Positions 31,315 to 38,725 of a stretch of 40,039 nt of DNA are shown here, in pieces. The stretch comes from an uncultured Eubacteriales bacterium. Its GTDB lineage: Bacteria; Bacillota; Clostridia; Oscillospirales; Oscillospiraceae. The translations under genes and the position numbers were made by a program. Below the pieces are notes generated by a model. That model was not told where the DNA came from and did no database searches. It saw nothing but the letters and a program-made list of their open reading frames with translations. The stretch's first letter is position 1; each line of letters starts with the position of its first letter. Where the stretch lies: NCBI GenBank assembly GCA_900546485.1, contig URDK01000014.1, forward strand, positions 1-40,039, given 5' to 3'.

Positions 31315-32205
31315 ATGACCGAGCAGGACGTGGAGATATTCCTGGCCGTGGTGCGTTGGGGGAGCATATCGGCGGCGGCCGAGGCGATGTTCATAACGCA
31401 GCCGGCGGTGAGCCGCCACATACGCGAGCTTGAGCGGGAGCTGGGCTGTCCGCTGGTGCGCCGAAGCAAGGGCCGTCGGCACATTGAGCTGACGGAGCAG
31501 GGCGAGCGCTTCATCGCGACGGCGCGCAAGTGGCGCGAGCTCTGGCACGAGACGCGGGAGCTGGCCGCAGGGGAGCAGAAGACGCAGCTGAGATTGACCT
31601 CCGTGGGCAGCGTGAGCACCTATCTTCTGCCGCCGGTGTTCAAGAGCTTTTTGCAGCAGAACGCCGACTGCACCATCTGCTTCAACTACCAGCACTCGCT
31701 TGAGGCCTACCGCTGCATGGACCGCGGCGAGGCCGACCTCGCGCTGATATCGGACGACATGTACCTGAAGGGCATCGAGACGGTCCCGGCCTTCCGTGAG
31801 CCGATGGTGCTGCTGACGCCCAAGCAGGCGGGCTACGCGGAGGAGCTGCACCCCTCGGAGCTGGACCCGCGGTTGGAGATACGTCTGCTCTGGAATCCGG
31901 AGTACGACCTCTGGCACGACTTCTGGTTCAACCCGTCCATACGCCCGAGGGCGACGCTGGACCAGATGAGTCTGCTGGAAGACTTCTTCTCCTGGGGCGA
32001 CAGCTGGGCTGTGATGCCCCTGTCCGCCGCACGTTCCATCGCCAGAACGCAGGACGTGGTGTTCAACCGCCTCCACGACGGCCCGCCGGCGCGCATAATT
32101 TACTACCTTCTGGGCCCCGCCTCCCAGCGGGAACCAGCTTTCCGCTTCCTCGACTGCCTCCGCCGCGAGCTGGAGAACTATCCGGAGATTGACTGCATGC
32201 TCTGA
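31315..32205 (+). CDS. LysR family transcriptional regulator
   Basis: A 296-residue LysR-type regulator. The winged HTH (about 1-60) reads TEQDVEIFLAVVRWGSISAA then FITQPAVSRHIRELERELGC. A linker helix and the effector-binding domain follow (about 88-290), with LRLTSVGSVSTYLLPPVFKS as its first strand and helix. ATG 31315 has GGGAGG 8 bases upstream. It is transcribed divergently from the MATE exporter. By family habit it should activate or repress that exporter in response to a small molecule. Its 3-prime end lies only 16 bases from the convergent anti-sigma gene, with no convincing terminator between them. Confidence 0.92.
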   Translation: MTEQDVEIFLAVVRWGSISAAAEAMFITQPAVSRHIRELERELGCPLVRRSKGRRHIELTEQGERFIATARKWRELWHETRELAAGEQKTQLRLTSVGSVSTYLLPPVFKSFLQQNADCTICFNYQHSLEAYRCMDRGEADLALISDDMYLKGIETVPAFREPMVLLTPKQAGYAEELHPSELDPRLEIRLLWNPEYDLWHDFWFNPSIRPRATLDQMSLLEDFFSWGDSWAVMPLSAARSIARTQDVVFNRLHDGPPARIIYYLLGPASQREPAFRFLDCLRRELENYPEIDCML

Positions 32206-32221
32206 CGCGCCTGACTCAATG

Positions 32222-32941
32222 TCAGTCCAGTATCTGAAGCCCGGCCACAGCCTGCGCCAGACGCACACCGTGGCCTTCGGCAGCTTCAAGGAAGGTCTGG
32301 ACGGTTATCCTGAACGTCCCGCCCCTGCCGTTGTTGCGGAGATAATATGTGACTATGCGGCTGTCCGGCTGCTGCGCCTCCTGATAGTCGAGAACGATGT
32401 ACGGAAAGTCATCCGTGGGCTCGCTGCGGTATACGAGCGTCAGGTCCTCAGAGGCGGCAATCTCCTCTGCGAGCTGCGCGGCGCTTGTGTCCGGGACCTG
32501 GACTATCTCCAGATATGTCTCGGGCAGGGAGGCGTAGTATTCGCTGTCCGAGGAGTATTCAAATTCCGCGCGATAATAGTTTTCGTCCTCCACGACCTTG
32601 TAGTCCTCGTCGATGTAGATGACGAAGTTCGCCAGCTTGCTCCCGCCGGAGAGCTGACCGTAGGGCTTTGCGGTGACGGAGCTTGTCATTCCCTCTACGG
32701 TAACGGGCTGCGTGAGGGTGGGGAAGAGCTTTTGTATCAGGTTTTCGTACACATAGTCTGCAAAAGCCCGGCCCGGCGGCGTGCGGAGAAAGACTATGAC
32801 GGCCAGCACGGCCAGCATCGCGGCGGCAAGGCGGCCGAGCCAGCGCCGGGCTTTTCTGCGCGCCCGGCCCGTCGCCGCGGCGCTGAGTATTAGGTTGTCG
32901 CCAATTTCGCCTATGGCGTCCAACAGCAGCTCATTGCTCAT
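32222..32941 (-). CDS. Probable anti-sigma factor with extracytoplasmic DUF4367-like domain
   Basis: A 239-residue membrane protein. About 35 cytosolic residues (MSNELLLDAIGEIGDNLILS, then an Arg/Lys-rich RARRKARRW) precede one membrane helix (about 34-52). Outside, residues 60-239 form a beta-rich domain with repeated Tyr/Glu motifs (FEYSSDSEYYASLPETYLEI, DFPYIVLDYQ, GGTFRITVQTF), resembling DUF4367-type domains found in anti-sigma factors. Its start overlaps the sigma-factor gene by 11 bases and GAGGAGGG lies 8 bases before the ATG, inside that gene. The position and layout are those of a sigma/anti-sigma pair. No classic zinc motif is visible in the short N-terminus, so the sigma-binding mode is uncertain. 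Confidence 0.75.
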   Translation of the reverse strand: MSNELLLDAIGEIGDNLILSAAATGRARRKARRWLGRLAAAMLAVLAVIVFLRTPPGRAFADYVYENLIQKLFPTLTQPVTVEGMTSSVTAKPYGQLSGGSKLANFVIYIDEDYKVVEDENYYRAEFEYSSDSEYYASLPETYLEIVQVPDTSAAQLAEEIAASEDLTLVYRSEPTDDFPYIVLDYQEAQQPDSRIVTYYLRNNGRGGTFRITVQTFLEAAEGHGVRLAQAVAGLQILD

Positions 32942-33494
32942 GGATGTAGCCCTCCTCGCTCAGCCTGAACTTGAGCGCAGCGCGCATTCGGTACAGCATG
33001 GTCTTCACCTTGCTCTGAGAGTAGCCGTAGCGCGCGCAGATGTCCTTTATGGGGTCGAGATACCAGTAGCGGCGGATAAAAACCAGCCGCTCGGCCTCCG
33101 GCAGCGAGCGGAGAAAGCCGTCGATGACGGCGGCAAGCTCCTTTAGCTCCAGCTCTTCCGCGGGGGAGCAGCCGCCGGGCACGCAGTCGGAGAGCTCGTC
33201 GAGTACGAGCTCCGTCATGCCCTTGCGCTTCGCGGCGTTTTTTCCTCTCCAGCGGCTTATCGCTATGCGCCGGGACAATTTCCCGAGAAAAGCCTTGAGC
33301 AGCCCCGGCCTGTGCGGGGGCATTGCGTCCCACGCGGCCATATAGGTGTCGCTGACGCACTCCTCGGCGTCCAGGCTGTCGCCGAGTATGTTGAAAGAGA
33401 GGCCGTAGCAGAAGCGGCCGTATTTTTTGTCGGTCTCCGAGATGGCGTCCTCGGACCGCGCCCAGTAAAGGTCGATTATCATGCGGTCATCCAT
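32931..33494 (-). CDS. Sigma-70 family RNA polymerase sigma factor (ECF-like)
   Basis: A 187-residue protein with the two conserved ECF regions. Region 2 is at about 20-85 (YGRFCYGLSFNILGDSLDAE, ECVSDTYMAAWDAMPPHRPG, LGKLSRRIAISRWR). Region 4 is at about 120-180 (DGFLRSLPEAERLVFIRRYW, ICARYGYSQSKVKTMLYRMR). The linker carries GGCSPAEELELKELAAVIDG. ATG 33494 is preceded by GGAGGT with 5 bases between. It overlaps the putative anti-sigma gene downstream. Targets are unknown; most such pairs autoregulate and respond to envelope stress. The 117 bases upstream hold a direct repeat of GTCGCA and the terminator of the preceding unit. Confidence 0.9.
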   Translation of the reverse strand: MDDRMIIDLYWARSEDAISETDKKYGRFCYGLSFNILGDSLDAEECVSDTYMAAWDAMPPHRPGLLKAFLGKLSRRIAISRWRGKNAAKRKGMTELVLDELSDCVPGGCSPAEELELKELAAVIDGFLRSLPEAERLVFIRRYWYLDPIKDICARYGYSQSKVKTMLYRMRAALKFRLSEEGYIHEQ

Positions 33495-33531
33495 ATCATA
33501 CCTCCGCGTCTCAGGTGTATCTATAAGTCAA

Positions 33532-33557
33532 GTCGCAGAAATTTGCCCGGGGTCGCA
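33532..33557. repeat. Direct repeat GTCGCA upstream of the sigma-factor gene
   Basis: GTCGCA occurs at 33532-33537 and 33552-33557, 20 bases apart (about two helical turns), within the short region ahead of the sigma-factor gene. It could be a binding site or part of an ECF-type promoter. Confidence 0.3.
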
Positions 33558-33577
33558 AAATTAGGAAAGAGCATAGC

Positions 33578-33603
33578 AAAAAAAGCGGCCGAAAGGCCGC
33601 TTT
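33578..33603 (-). terminator. Rho-independent terminator of the metallophosphoesterase gene
   Basis: AAAGCGGCC / GGCCGCTTT (33582-33590 with 33595-33603) with a GAAA tetraloop, bordered by AAAAAAA at 33578-33584, a U-tract on the minus strand. Confidence 0.85.
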
Positions 33604-33611
33604 CTCTGTAT

Positions 33612-34202
33612 CTACACGTCTAAAACATATCTTTCCCAAGCGTTTATGATGGTGGTCTCACCGCGGCGGACGCTGCGGGGGATGTCGCGGCCGTAGTTCA
33701 TGTGTACGTGGCCGTGGACGAGGTATTTGGGTTTGAAGCGGTCGAGGAAGGGGAAGAAGGCCTCGAAGCCGCGGTGGGCGTAGTCCTCGGCGTCGCCGTA
33801 GCCGCGCGGGGGCGCGTGCGTGAGCAGTATGTCCACGCCCCCGGCCCGGCGCACAGCCAGCTCGGCTTTGAACAGGCGCCAGCGCATTTGACGCTCCGTG
33901 TACTGGTTTGGACCGCCGCTGTACATTACGCTCCCGCCGAGACCTAGTATGCGCAGGCCGTTGACCACGACCAGCTTGTCCTCTATGCACTCGCAACCCT
34001 CGGGCGGGGCCTTGGCGTAGCCAGTGTCGTGGTTGCCGTGGACGTAGAGCAGCCGCGCTCGGCCCATGGTCACGAGGAAGGTCAGGTACTTTGCAGACAG
34101 GTCGCCGCAGGAGAGCATGAGATCATAATCGCTCAGCCGTCCCGGCTGATAGAAGTCCCAGAGGTAGGGACTCTCCTTGTCGGAGAGCAGCAGCAGCTTC
34201 AC
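33612..34202 (-). CDS. Metallophosphoesterase
   Basis: A 196-residue calcineurin-like phosphoesterase. Metal-site motifs are in order: LMLSCGDLSAKYL (GD), LYVHGNHDTGY (GNHD), ILLTHAPPRGYGD (H), and YLVHGHVHMNYG (GHxH). The first motif, normally D-x-H, reads SDKES, so the histidine is replaced by glutamate; similar small phosphoesterases in this bacterial group seem to share that variant, so activity is still likely. It has no signal peptide. The start is GTG 34202 with GGAGGAGG upstream, and it overlaps the stop of the BMP-type gene by GTGA. The substrate (a phosphodiester or phosphomonoester) is unknown; coupling suggests a link with the ligand sensed by the upstream protein. Confidence 0.87.
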   Translation of the reverse strand: MKLLLLSDKESPYLWDFYQPGRLSDYDLMLSCGDLSAKYLTFLVTMGRARLLYVHGNHDTGYAKAPPEGCECIEDKLVVVNGLRILGLGGSVMYSGGPNQYTERQMRWRLFKAELAVRRAGGVDILLTHAPPRGYGDAEDYAHRGFEAFFPFLDRFKPKYLVHGHVHMNYGRDIPRSVRRGETTIINAWERYVLDV

Positions 34203-36163
34203 AGCTTGACCTCCTCCTTTTCAGGCGGCAGCTCGTCGCGGTAGACGCCCTGGAGCCGTACTATTGAGCGCGACATGGGCAGCAGCTCATCGTAGGCCGG
34301 GATGCGCCCGTCCACGCAGTCGCATAGCCAGTCCATGTGCAGCACGTCTTCGGGACTGAGCCAGCGGTTGCCGTCGCTCTCGATCGAGCCGTCCTGCGAG
34401 CGGTACTTGCGGTGAAATACGGTGAAGGTGCCGTCGATGATGCCCTGACAGAGTATATTAGCAAGGCTGCGAACGCCGTCGGGCAGGTCATCGGCGAGCT
34501 TGAGGCCGACGGTGCCGCTGCGCATGCCCCACCAGTAGTTGACGGCCTTGCCGCTGTTCTTGTAGTCGAGCTCCTCCCAGCCGCCGTGGAGGATGGAGGA
34601 GACGAGCCGGATATAGAAGTTGCCCCAGTCCCAGTAAGGGGAGGCGAGGGGACGCAGTACTCGGCCTGGCTCTACGGCGCAGAGGCCCCAGCTGCCCTGG
34701 GGCTGATTGGGCGTGGGAATGTCGCGGTTGGAGATGAGATCGACACCGCGCTCGAGCAGTTCGGTGATGGGGTCCTCGCTGACGCAGGACCATGCGAGGC
34801 TTATCCGCGCGCGGGGATTCGTGAGCCTTGCGCCGAGGGCGAAGGCGTTGATACCGGCCGGCACGCCGAAGATGGGGTTGCTTGCGATGTAGCCGATGTT
34901 GTCGCTTTTTGTCATCGCACCGGCTATGGCTCCGGTTATGAATTTGCCCTCGTAGATGCGGCTGTAATAGGTGCGCACGCCGGGGTAGGGCATGGCGACG
35001 GAGCAGTTGAGCACCTTGACCTCGGGGTGCTTTGCGGCGAGCTTGCGGCAGGCGGACATGAGCGGAGCGGTGGTGGCGAAAATGACCTGCGCGCCGTCCT
35101 CTGCGGCCTGCTCCATGACGGCGTCTACGTCGCAGCCCGGCTCAAGATTGTAAACGCGCGTCGTGACCTCCCGGCTCATCGCTTTCTCCATGGTGCGGCG
35201 GCCGAGGTCGTGTCCGGCTATCCAGTTGCTGTGAACGGGGTCTGGACGGTTTATGAAGGCCACGTTGAGATGGTTCGGCAGAAAGACCGAGCCGAAGATG
35301 CGGTTGAGTATGCCCTTGGAAGGGGCCTCGTCGGAGTCGTCAATGCTGACCTCAATGGGCTCAGCCTGGGTTTTGGCCTTGAGGTCGGACCAGATGGTGG
35401 AGAGAGTTTTGCTTATCTCCGGGACAGAAAGCTCCTTGATCGAGCCGATTGGATAATAGTCAAGCCAGACGAGCAGGGCATCGGCGGGAGTTATGCCGAG
35501 CTTTTTGCCGCCCAGCTTCAAAAAGGCCTCCTTGAAGAAATGGAAAGCTGACTGAAAGCGGCGGCGCTCATCCTCAGTCCAGACATGGTCGGGGTCATAG
35601 CCGAGCTCGGCCTGGAGCTTGGCAAAGCCGCCGCGACGGCTGAAATACACCTGATAAATGCCGCTCAGACGGTAGAAATCCAGAAACTCGTAGTAGATGG
35701 CTACGGCCTCATCATCTGAGTAAACGGGGATGACGCGGGTGACGTAGCCGGGAACGGAGGGGGAGCCAAAGCTCTTGAGTACGCTGACGCGCTTGTTGCC
35801 CTCCTGGACGTAAAAACGGCCCATGTACTCATAGCAGCGTATTGGGTCGCGAATGCCCTCGTCGCTGAGGTGAGCGGCGCAGAGCTCTATCCATTTGTGG
35901 GCAAACTCGGAGTCGGGCCCTAGCAGGGGCATAAAATCGGCGGCAAAAGCGGTACGGCGGCCCTCACCCTTGGTGCCGACGATCTGGTCGGCGGGGATGT
36001 TTATGACGCCGAGGTCAACGACGCCTGCGACCATAGAGTCGTCCAGTATCTCGTCAAGAATTTGAAGGTATGGATATCGTCCGGAGAGGACGCATTCACG
36101 GTAGGTTTTCTGCCCGGCCTTGAGGGCCTGGGCGTATTGAACAGCGGCTTCCGACTGACTCAC
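34199..36163 (-). CDS. Cytosolic ParB-like / BMP-type ligand-binding fusion protein
   Basis: A 654-residue protein without signal peptide or membrane segment. Residues about 50-150 look like a ParB/sulfiredoxin-type domain: VINIPADQIVGT, a spacer, then GRFYVQEGNKRVSVLKSFGS, where the EGNKR stretch matches the catalytic or nucleotide-binding turn. A helical middle part follows (about 150-290). From about 298 the protein is a BMP-type (basic membrane protein, purine nucleoside-binding) periplasmic-binding-protein fold: LNVAFINRPDPVHSNWIAGH, VIFATTAPLMSACRKLAAKH, YYSRIYEGKFITGAIAGAMT and IGYIASNPIFGVPAGINAFA. GTG 36163 has AAAGGAGG 7 bases upstream; longer starts run into the promoter. It is coupled to the metallophosphoesterase. 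It is likely a cytosolic ligand sensor or enzyme; no ABC transporter genes are adjacent. Confidence 0.75.
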   Translation of the reverse strand: MSQSEAAVQYAQALKAGQKTYRECVLSGRYPYLQILDEILDDSMVAGVVDLGVINIPADQIVGTKGEGRRTAFAADFMPLLGPDSEFAHKWIELCAAHLSDEGIRDPIRCYEYMGRFYVQEGNKRVSVLKSFGSPSVPGYVTRVIPVYSDDEAVAIYYEFLDFYRLSGIYQVYFSRRGGFAKLQAELGYDPDHVWTEDERRRFQSAFHFFKEAFLKLGGKKLGITPADALLVWLDYYPIGSIKELSVPEISKTLSTIWSDLKAKTQAEPIEVSIDDSDEAPSKGILNRIFGSVFLPNHLNVAFINRPDPVHSNWIAGHDLGRRTMEKAMSREVTTRVYNLEPGCDVDAVMEQAAEDGAQVIFATTAPLMSACRKLAAKHPEVKVLNCSVAMPYPGVRTYYSRIYEGKFITGAIAGAMTKSDNIGYIASNPIFGVPAGINAFALGARLTNPRARISLAWSCVSEDPITELLERGVDLISNRDIPTPNQPQGSWGLCAVEPGRVLRPLASPYWDWGNFYIRLVSSILHGGWEELDYKNSGKAVNYWWGMRSGTVGLKLADDLPDGVRSLANILCQGIIDGTFTVFHRKYRSQDGSIESDGNRWLSPEDVLHMDWLCDCVDGRIPAYDELLPMSRSIVRLQGVYRDELPPEKEEVKL

Positions 36164-36194
36164 AGCGGCGCCTCCTTTTATAATAGTATGCTCA

Positions 36195-36223
36195 ATTCTA
36201 GCAAGGCAAGGAAAATAAGTCAA
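36195..36223 (-). promoter_or_regulatory. Sigma-A promoter of the BMP-type/phosphoesterase operon
   Basis: On the minus strand TTGACT (36223-36218) and TAGAAT (36200-36195) have an exact 17-base spacer; each matches consensus in five of six positions. Transcription should begin near 36188, which supports the GTG 36163 start. Confidence 0.7.
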
Positions 36224-36299
36224 GCGAAGGGCATGAGCCGCTTAAAACGTAGATTCACAATAATTTACAAAAAGACAGCAATATGCCTTAAAAAGAAGC

Positions 36300-36328
36300 T
36301 TGAAATAAACAACATATAGTGCTATTAT
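36300..36328 (+). promoter_or_regulatory. Sigma-A promoter of the SLH protein gene
   Basis: TTGAAA (36300-36305) and TATTAT (36323-36328) with a 17-base spacer. The expected start near 36335 places both leader palindromes at the very 5-prime end of the mRNA. Confidence 0.7.
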
Positions 36329-36340
36329 AAGACAGAATGT

Positions 36341-36358
36341 GCAAGGGGTACCCCTTGC
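36341..36358. repeat. Perfect 18-bp palindrome in the SLH gene leader
   Basis: GCAAGGGGTACCCCTTGC is its own reverse complement. It lies a few bases after the predicted transcription start, so it is either an operator for a dimeric repressor or the foot of an RNA structure. Confidence 0.6.
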
Positions 36359-36362
36359 TTTC

Positions 36363-36387
36363 CATAGGCAGATTGTATCTGCCTATG
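36363..36387 (+). promoter_or_regulatory. Leader hairpin before the SLH gene
   Basis: CATAGGCAGAT (36363-36373) pairs perfectly with ATCTGCCTATG (36377-36387) around loop TGT. It stands 4 bases after the 18-bp palindrome and is followed by ATATTATCTG, not by a clean U-tract. It is probably an mRNA-stabilising or control structure of a highly expressed surface protein. Confidence 0.55.
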
Positions 36388-36433
36388 ATATTATCTGTAA
36401 ATCCTGGAAAAATAATATGTGGAGGAGAAGCGA

Positions 36434-38668
36434 ATGAAAAAGTCCATTCTGTCCCTCGCGTTGGCTGTGCTGATGGTAATGACTCTGTTCACCGTCGGCG
36501 CCTTTGCGGAGGGGGAAATGACCGCAGCGGAGCTTCAGAAGGCTCTGGATGAGGCTGCTTTGTCGGGGGATAAGGTCGTCACGATGACGTCTGACGTTAT
36601 TGTGTCCGATGCTGACTTGTCCAGCTATGGCGACGCTGCAATAAAGGTTCCTGAAGGCGTCACGCTTGATGGCGGTAATTACAAGATAATTGCCGAGAAT
36701 TGGACAAGCACCAACCAGTATCACGTTGTCGGCGTATCCGGCACCACTTCCGGCTCGACCACGACCATTGAGAATCTTACCGTTATTGGCAACGCCAACA
36801 CCAAGTCCGGCGTTCATGCGTTTGCCTGCGAAGGCAATGTCGTAATTAATAATGTCACCATTAAAAACTGCGGCAATGCGGCCGTGCAGGTGAATGGCTC
36901 TATTGTTGAGGCTACTGCTCTTGTGACCAGCGGCAACGTCTGGGGCGCTGTAAATGTTGATAAGGGCAGTGCAAGCACTCAGGCTTCTTTCACCCTTAAC
37001 AGCGGTGACCTGGGAGAAGAGTACAAGGTTTGGTCTGAAAAGGACAGCAACAGCACAATAATTGTCCCTTCTGATTGGGTCACTGTAAATGGCGCTGTGT
37101 CTAACGACTATGCCCCGGCCAATGACCTCGGTGTCAACGCTGTGTACAATGAGACCAATGACGTGTATTACCGCGGCCTCGACTATGCTGTTGCCGAAGC
37201 GCAGAATGGTGATACCATCGTGCTGCTCGACGATGCGATTCTGGACGGCTCGAAGACGAGCAAGAATCAGGGCGTGCTGGATATTACCAGCAAGGACATA
37301 ATCATCGACGGCGGCAGCCACACCCTTACCATTGCTGAGGGCAGCAACAAGGATGCACACGCAGTCAATATACAGACCAACTCCAATGTCACCATCAAGA
37401 ATATTACCATTGATGGCGCCGGTATTACCAAAAACGGCATCAATGTTTATGACTCTACTGCAATCATAGGCGAAAACGTGACCGTTAAGAACAACCGCTG
37501 GTATGGTGTGGTCGTCAATGGTTCTGATGTCACCGTTAATGGCTTGACGACTGAGGGTAATGTCTACGGTTCTATAAATGTTGGTAATAATTCGGGAGAT
37601 GCAGAGCTCGTTGTTAATTCAGGCGAACTGACCGACGGCATCTTTGGAATACGTTTTGATAAAGTAGACACGTCAACGGGCAATATTACCGGCAAAATCA
37701 ACGGCGGCAACATCAGCAGAATTTCTGAGAATAATTTTGGAGAAAATGACAGCATAACTATCAGCGGCGGTACGTTTACTTCCTCCGTTGCCAAGTATGT
37801 TTCCAACGACCTCAACTATGAGCTCAACAATGACGGCGTATATACTTATTACCCCACCCTGGAAGAGGCTCTTGACGCTGCCAAGCCCGGTGCGGTGATC
37901 AAGGACGTCGATGCCCCCGCCGGTGCCGAGACCTACACTGTGGTCATCGACCCTGCAAACGGCGGCGAAAAGATTGAGCTCAGCTTCTCCGAGGGAATGG
38001 TCATTGATCTCCCCGACGCGCCGAAGAACAGCGGTTACATCTTCCTCGGCTGGCGCTGCGACAATGTTACCTACAAGGCGGGCGAGACTGTCACCGTCAA
38101 CTCCGACATGACCTTCACGGCGGTGTGGGGCAACCTGCCCGACGTTGACCCCGAGGACCCGGAGGAGCCTGAGGTTCCCGACTTCCCGTTCTATGACGTG
38201 AACATCCGCGACTGGTACTACGACGCGGTGTACTATGTCTGGGACAAGGGCCTGATGGACGGCGTGGACACCCACGAGTTCGCGCCTAACGCCACCCTGA
38301 CCCGTGCGATGGTCTGGACCATCATTGCCCGCGCCGAGGGCGTGGACACCACCGGCGGCAGCAGCTGGTACGCGAAGGCCCAGGAGTGGGTCGTCGCTAA
38401 GGGCATCTCTGACGGCGAGAACCCGAGCGCTGCCATCACCCGTCAGGAGCTCGTGACGATGCTCTACCGTCTGGCCGGTGAGCCGAGCGTGAGCGGCAGC
38501 ATCACCGCTCCGGATGCTGAGAGCGTGAGCGCCTGGGCTTCCGACGCGATGGTCTGGGCTATGAACATCGGCCTCATCGAGGGCGACGAGAACGGCGCGG
38601 TCACTCCGACCGCCACCGCGACCCGCGCTCAGGCTGCGGCCATCTTCATGCGCTACATCGAGGCGTAA
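36434..38668 (+). CDS. SLH-domain surface protein with beta-helix repeats
   Basis: A 744-residue exported protein. Residues 1-25 are a signal peptide (MKKSILSLALAVLMVMTLFT, cleavage near AFA-E). About 30-470 form pectin-lyase-like beta-helix repeats (DGGNYKIIAENW, TTIENLTVIGNA, VTIKNITIDGAGI, TVNGLTTEGNVYGSINVGNN), present in two similar blocks. An InlB-B/Flg_new-type repeat follows (about 500-565; PANGGEKIELSFSEG, GYIFLGWRCD, MTFTAVWG), then an acidic Pro/Glu/Asp linker and three SLH motifs (about 585-744; FPFYDVNIRDWYYDAVYYVW, WYAKAQEWVVAKGISDG, SDAMVWAMNIGLIEGD), which bind pyruvylated cell-wall polymer. ATG 36434 follows GGAGGA by 7 bases. Codon use turns sharply GC-rich near 37,850, as if the anchor and beta-helix parts had different histories. 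Confidence 0.9.
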   Translation: MKKSILSLALAVLMVMTLFTVGAFAEGEMTAAELQKALDEAALSGDKVVTMTSDVIVSDADLSSYGDAAIKVPEGVTLDGGNYKIIAENWTSTNQYHVVGVSGTTSGSTTTIENLTVIGNANTKSGVHAFACEGNVVINNVTIKNCGNAAVQVNGSIVEATALVTSGNVWGAVNVDKGSASTQASFTLNSGDLGEEYKVWSEKDSNSTIIVPSDWVTVNGAVSNDYAPANDLGVNAVYNETNDVYYRGLDYAVAEAQNGDTIVLLDDAILDGSKTSKNQGVLDITSKDIIIDGGSHTLTIAEGSNKDAHAVNIQTNSNVTIKNITIDGAGITKNGINVYDSTAIIGENVTVKNNRWYGVVVNGSDVTVNGLTTEGNVYGSINVGNNSGDAELVVNSGELTDGIFGIRFDKVDTSTGNITGKINGGNISRISENNFGENDSITISGGTFTSSVAKYVSNDLNYELNNDGVYTYYPTLEEALDAAKPGAVIKDVDAPAGAETYTVVIDPANGGEKIELSFSEGMVIDLPDAPKNSGYIFLGWRCDNVTYKAGETVTVNSDMTFTAVWGNLPDVDPEDPEEPEVPDFPFYDVNIRDWYYDAVYYVWDKGLMDGVDTHEFAPNATLTRAMVWTIIARAEGVDTTGGSSWYAKAQEWVVAKGISDGENPSAAITRQELVTMLYRLAGEPSVSGSITAPDAESVSAWASDAMVWAMNIGLIEGDENGAVTPTATATRAQAAAIFMRYIEA

Positions 38669-38680
38669 GCATAACATCAG

Positions 38681-38709
38681 AAAAGCCGCCCCAAAATGGG
38701 GCGGCTTTT
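38681..38709. terminator. Bidirectional terminator between the SLH and DUF4340-like genes
   Basis: AAAAGCCGCCCCA / TGGGGCGGCTTTT (38681-38693 with 38697-38709, loop AAA). The A- and T-rich ends give a U-tract on both strands, as fits two convergent genes. Confidence 0.9.
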
Positions 38710-38725
38710 CCTTTTGCCTGGGGTT

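Noticed and set aside
36164..36223. Longer N-terminus for the BMP-type protein, and TATTAT at 36180-36185 as its -10
   Set aside because: The longer frame runs through the better promoter at 36195-36223. A -10 at 36180 would place the transcription start inside the SD.
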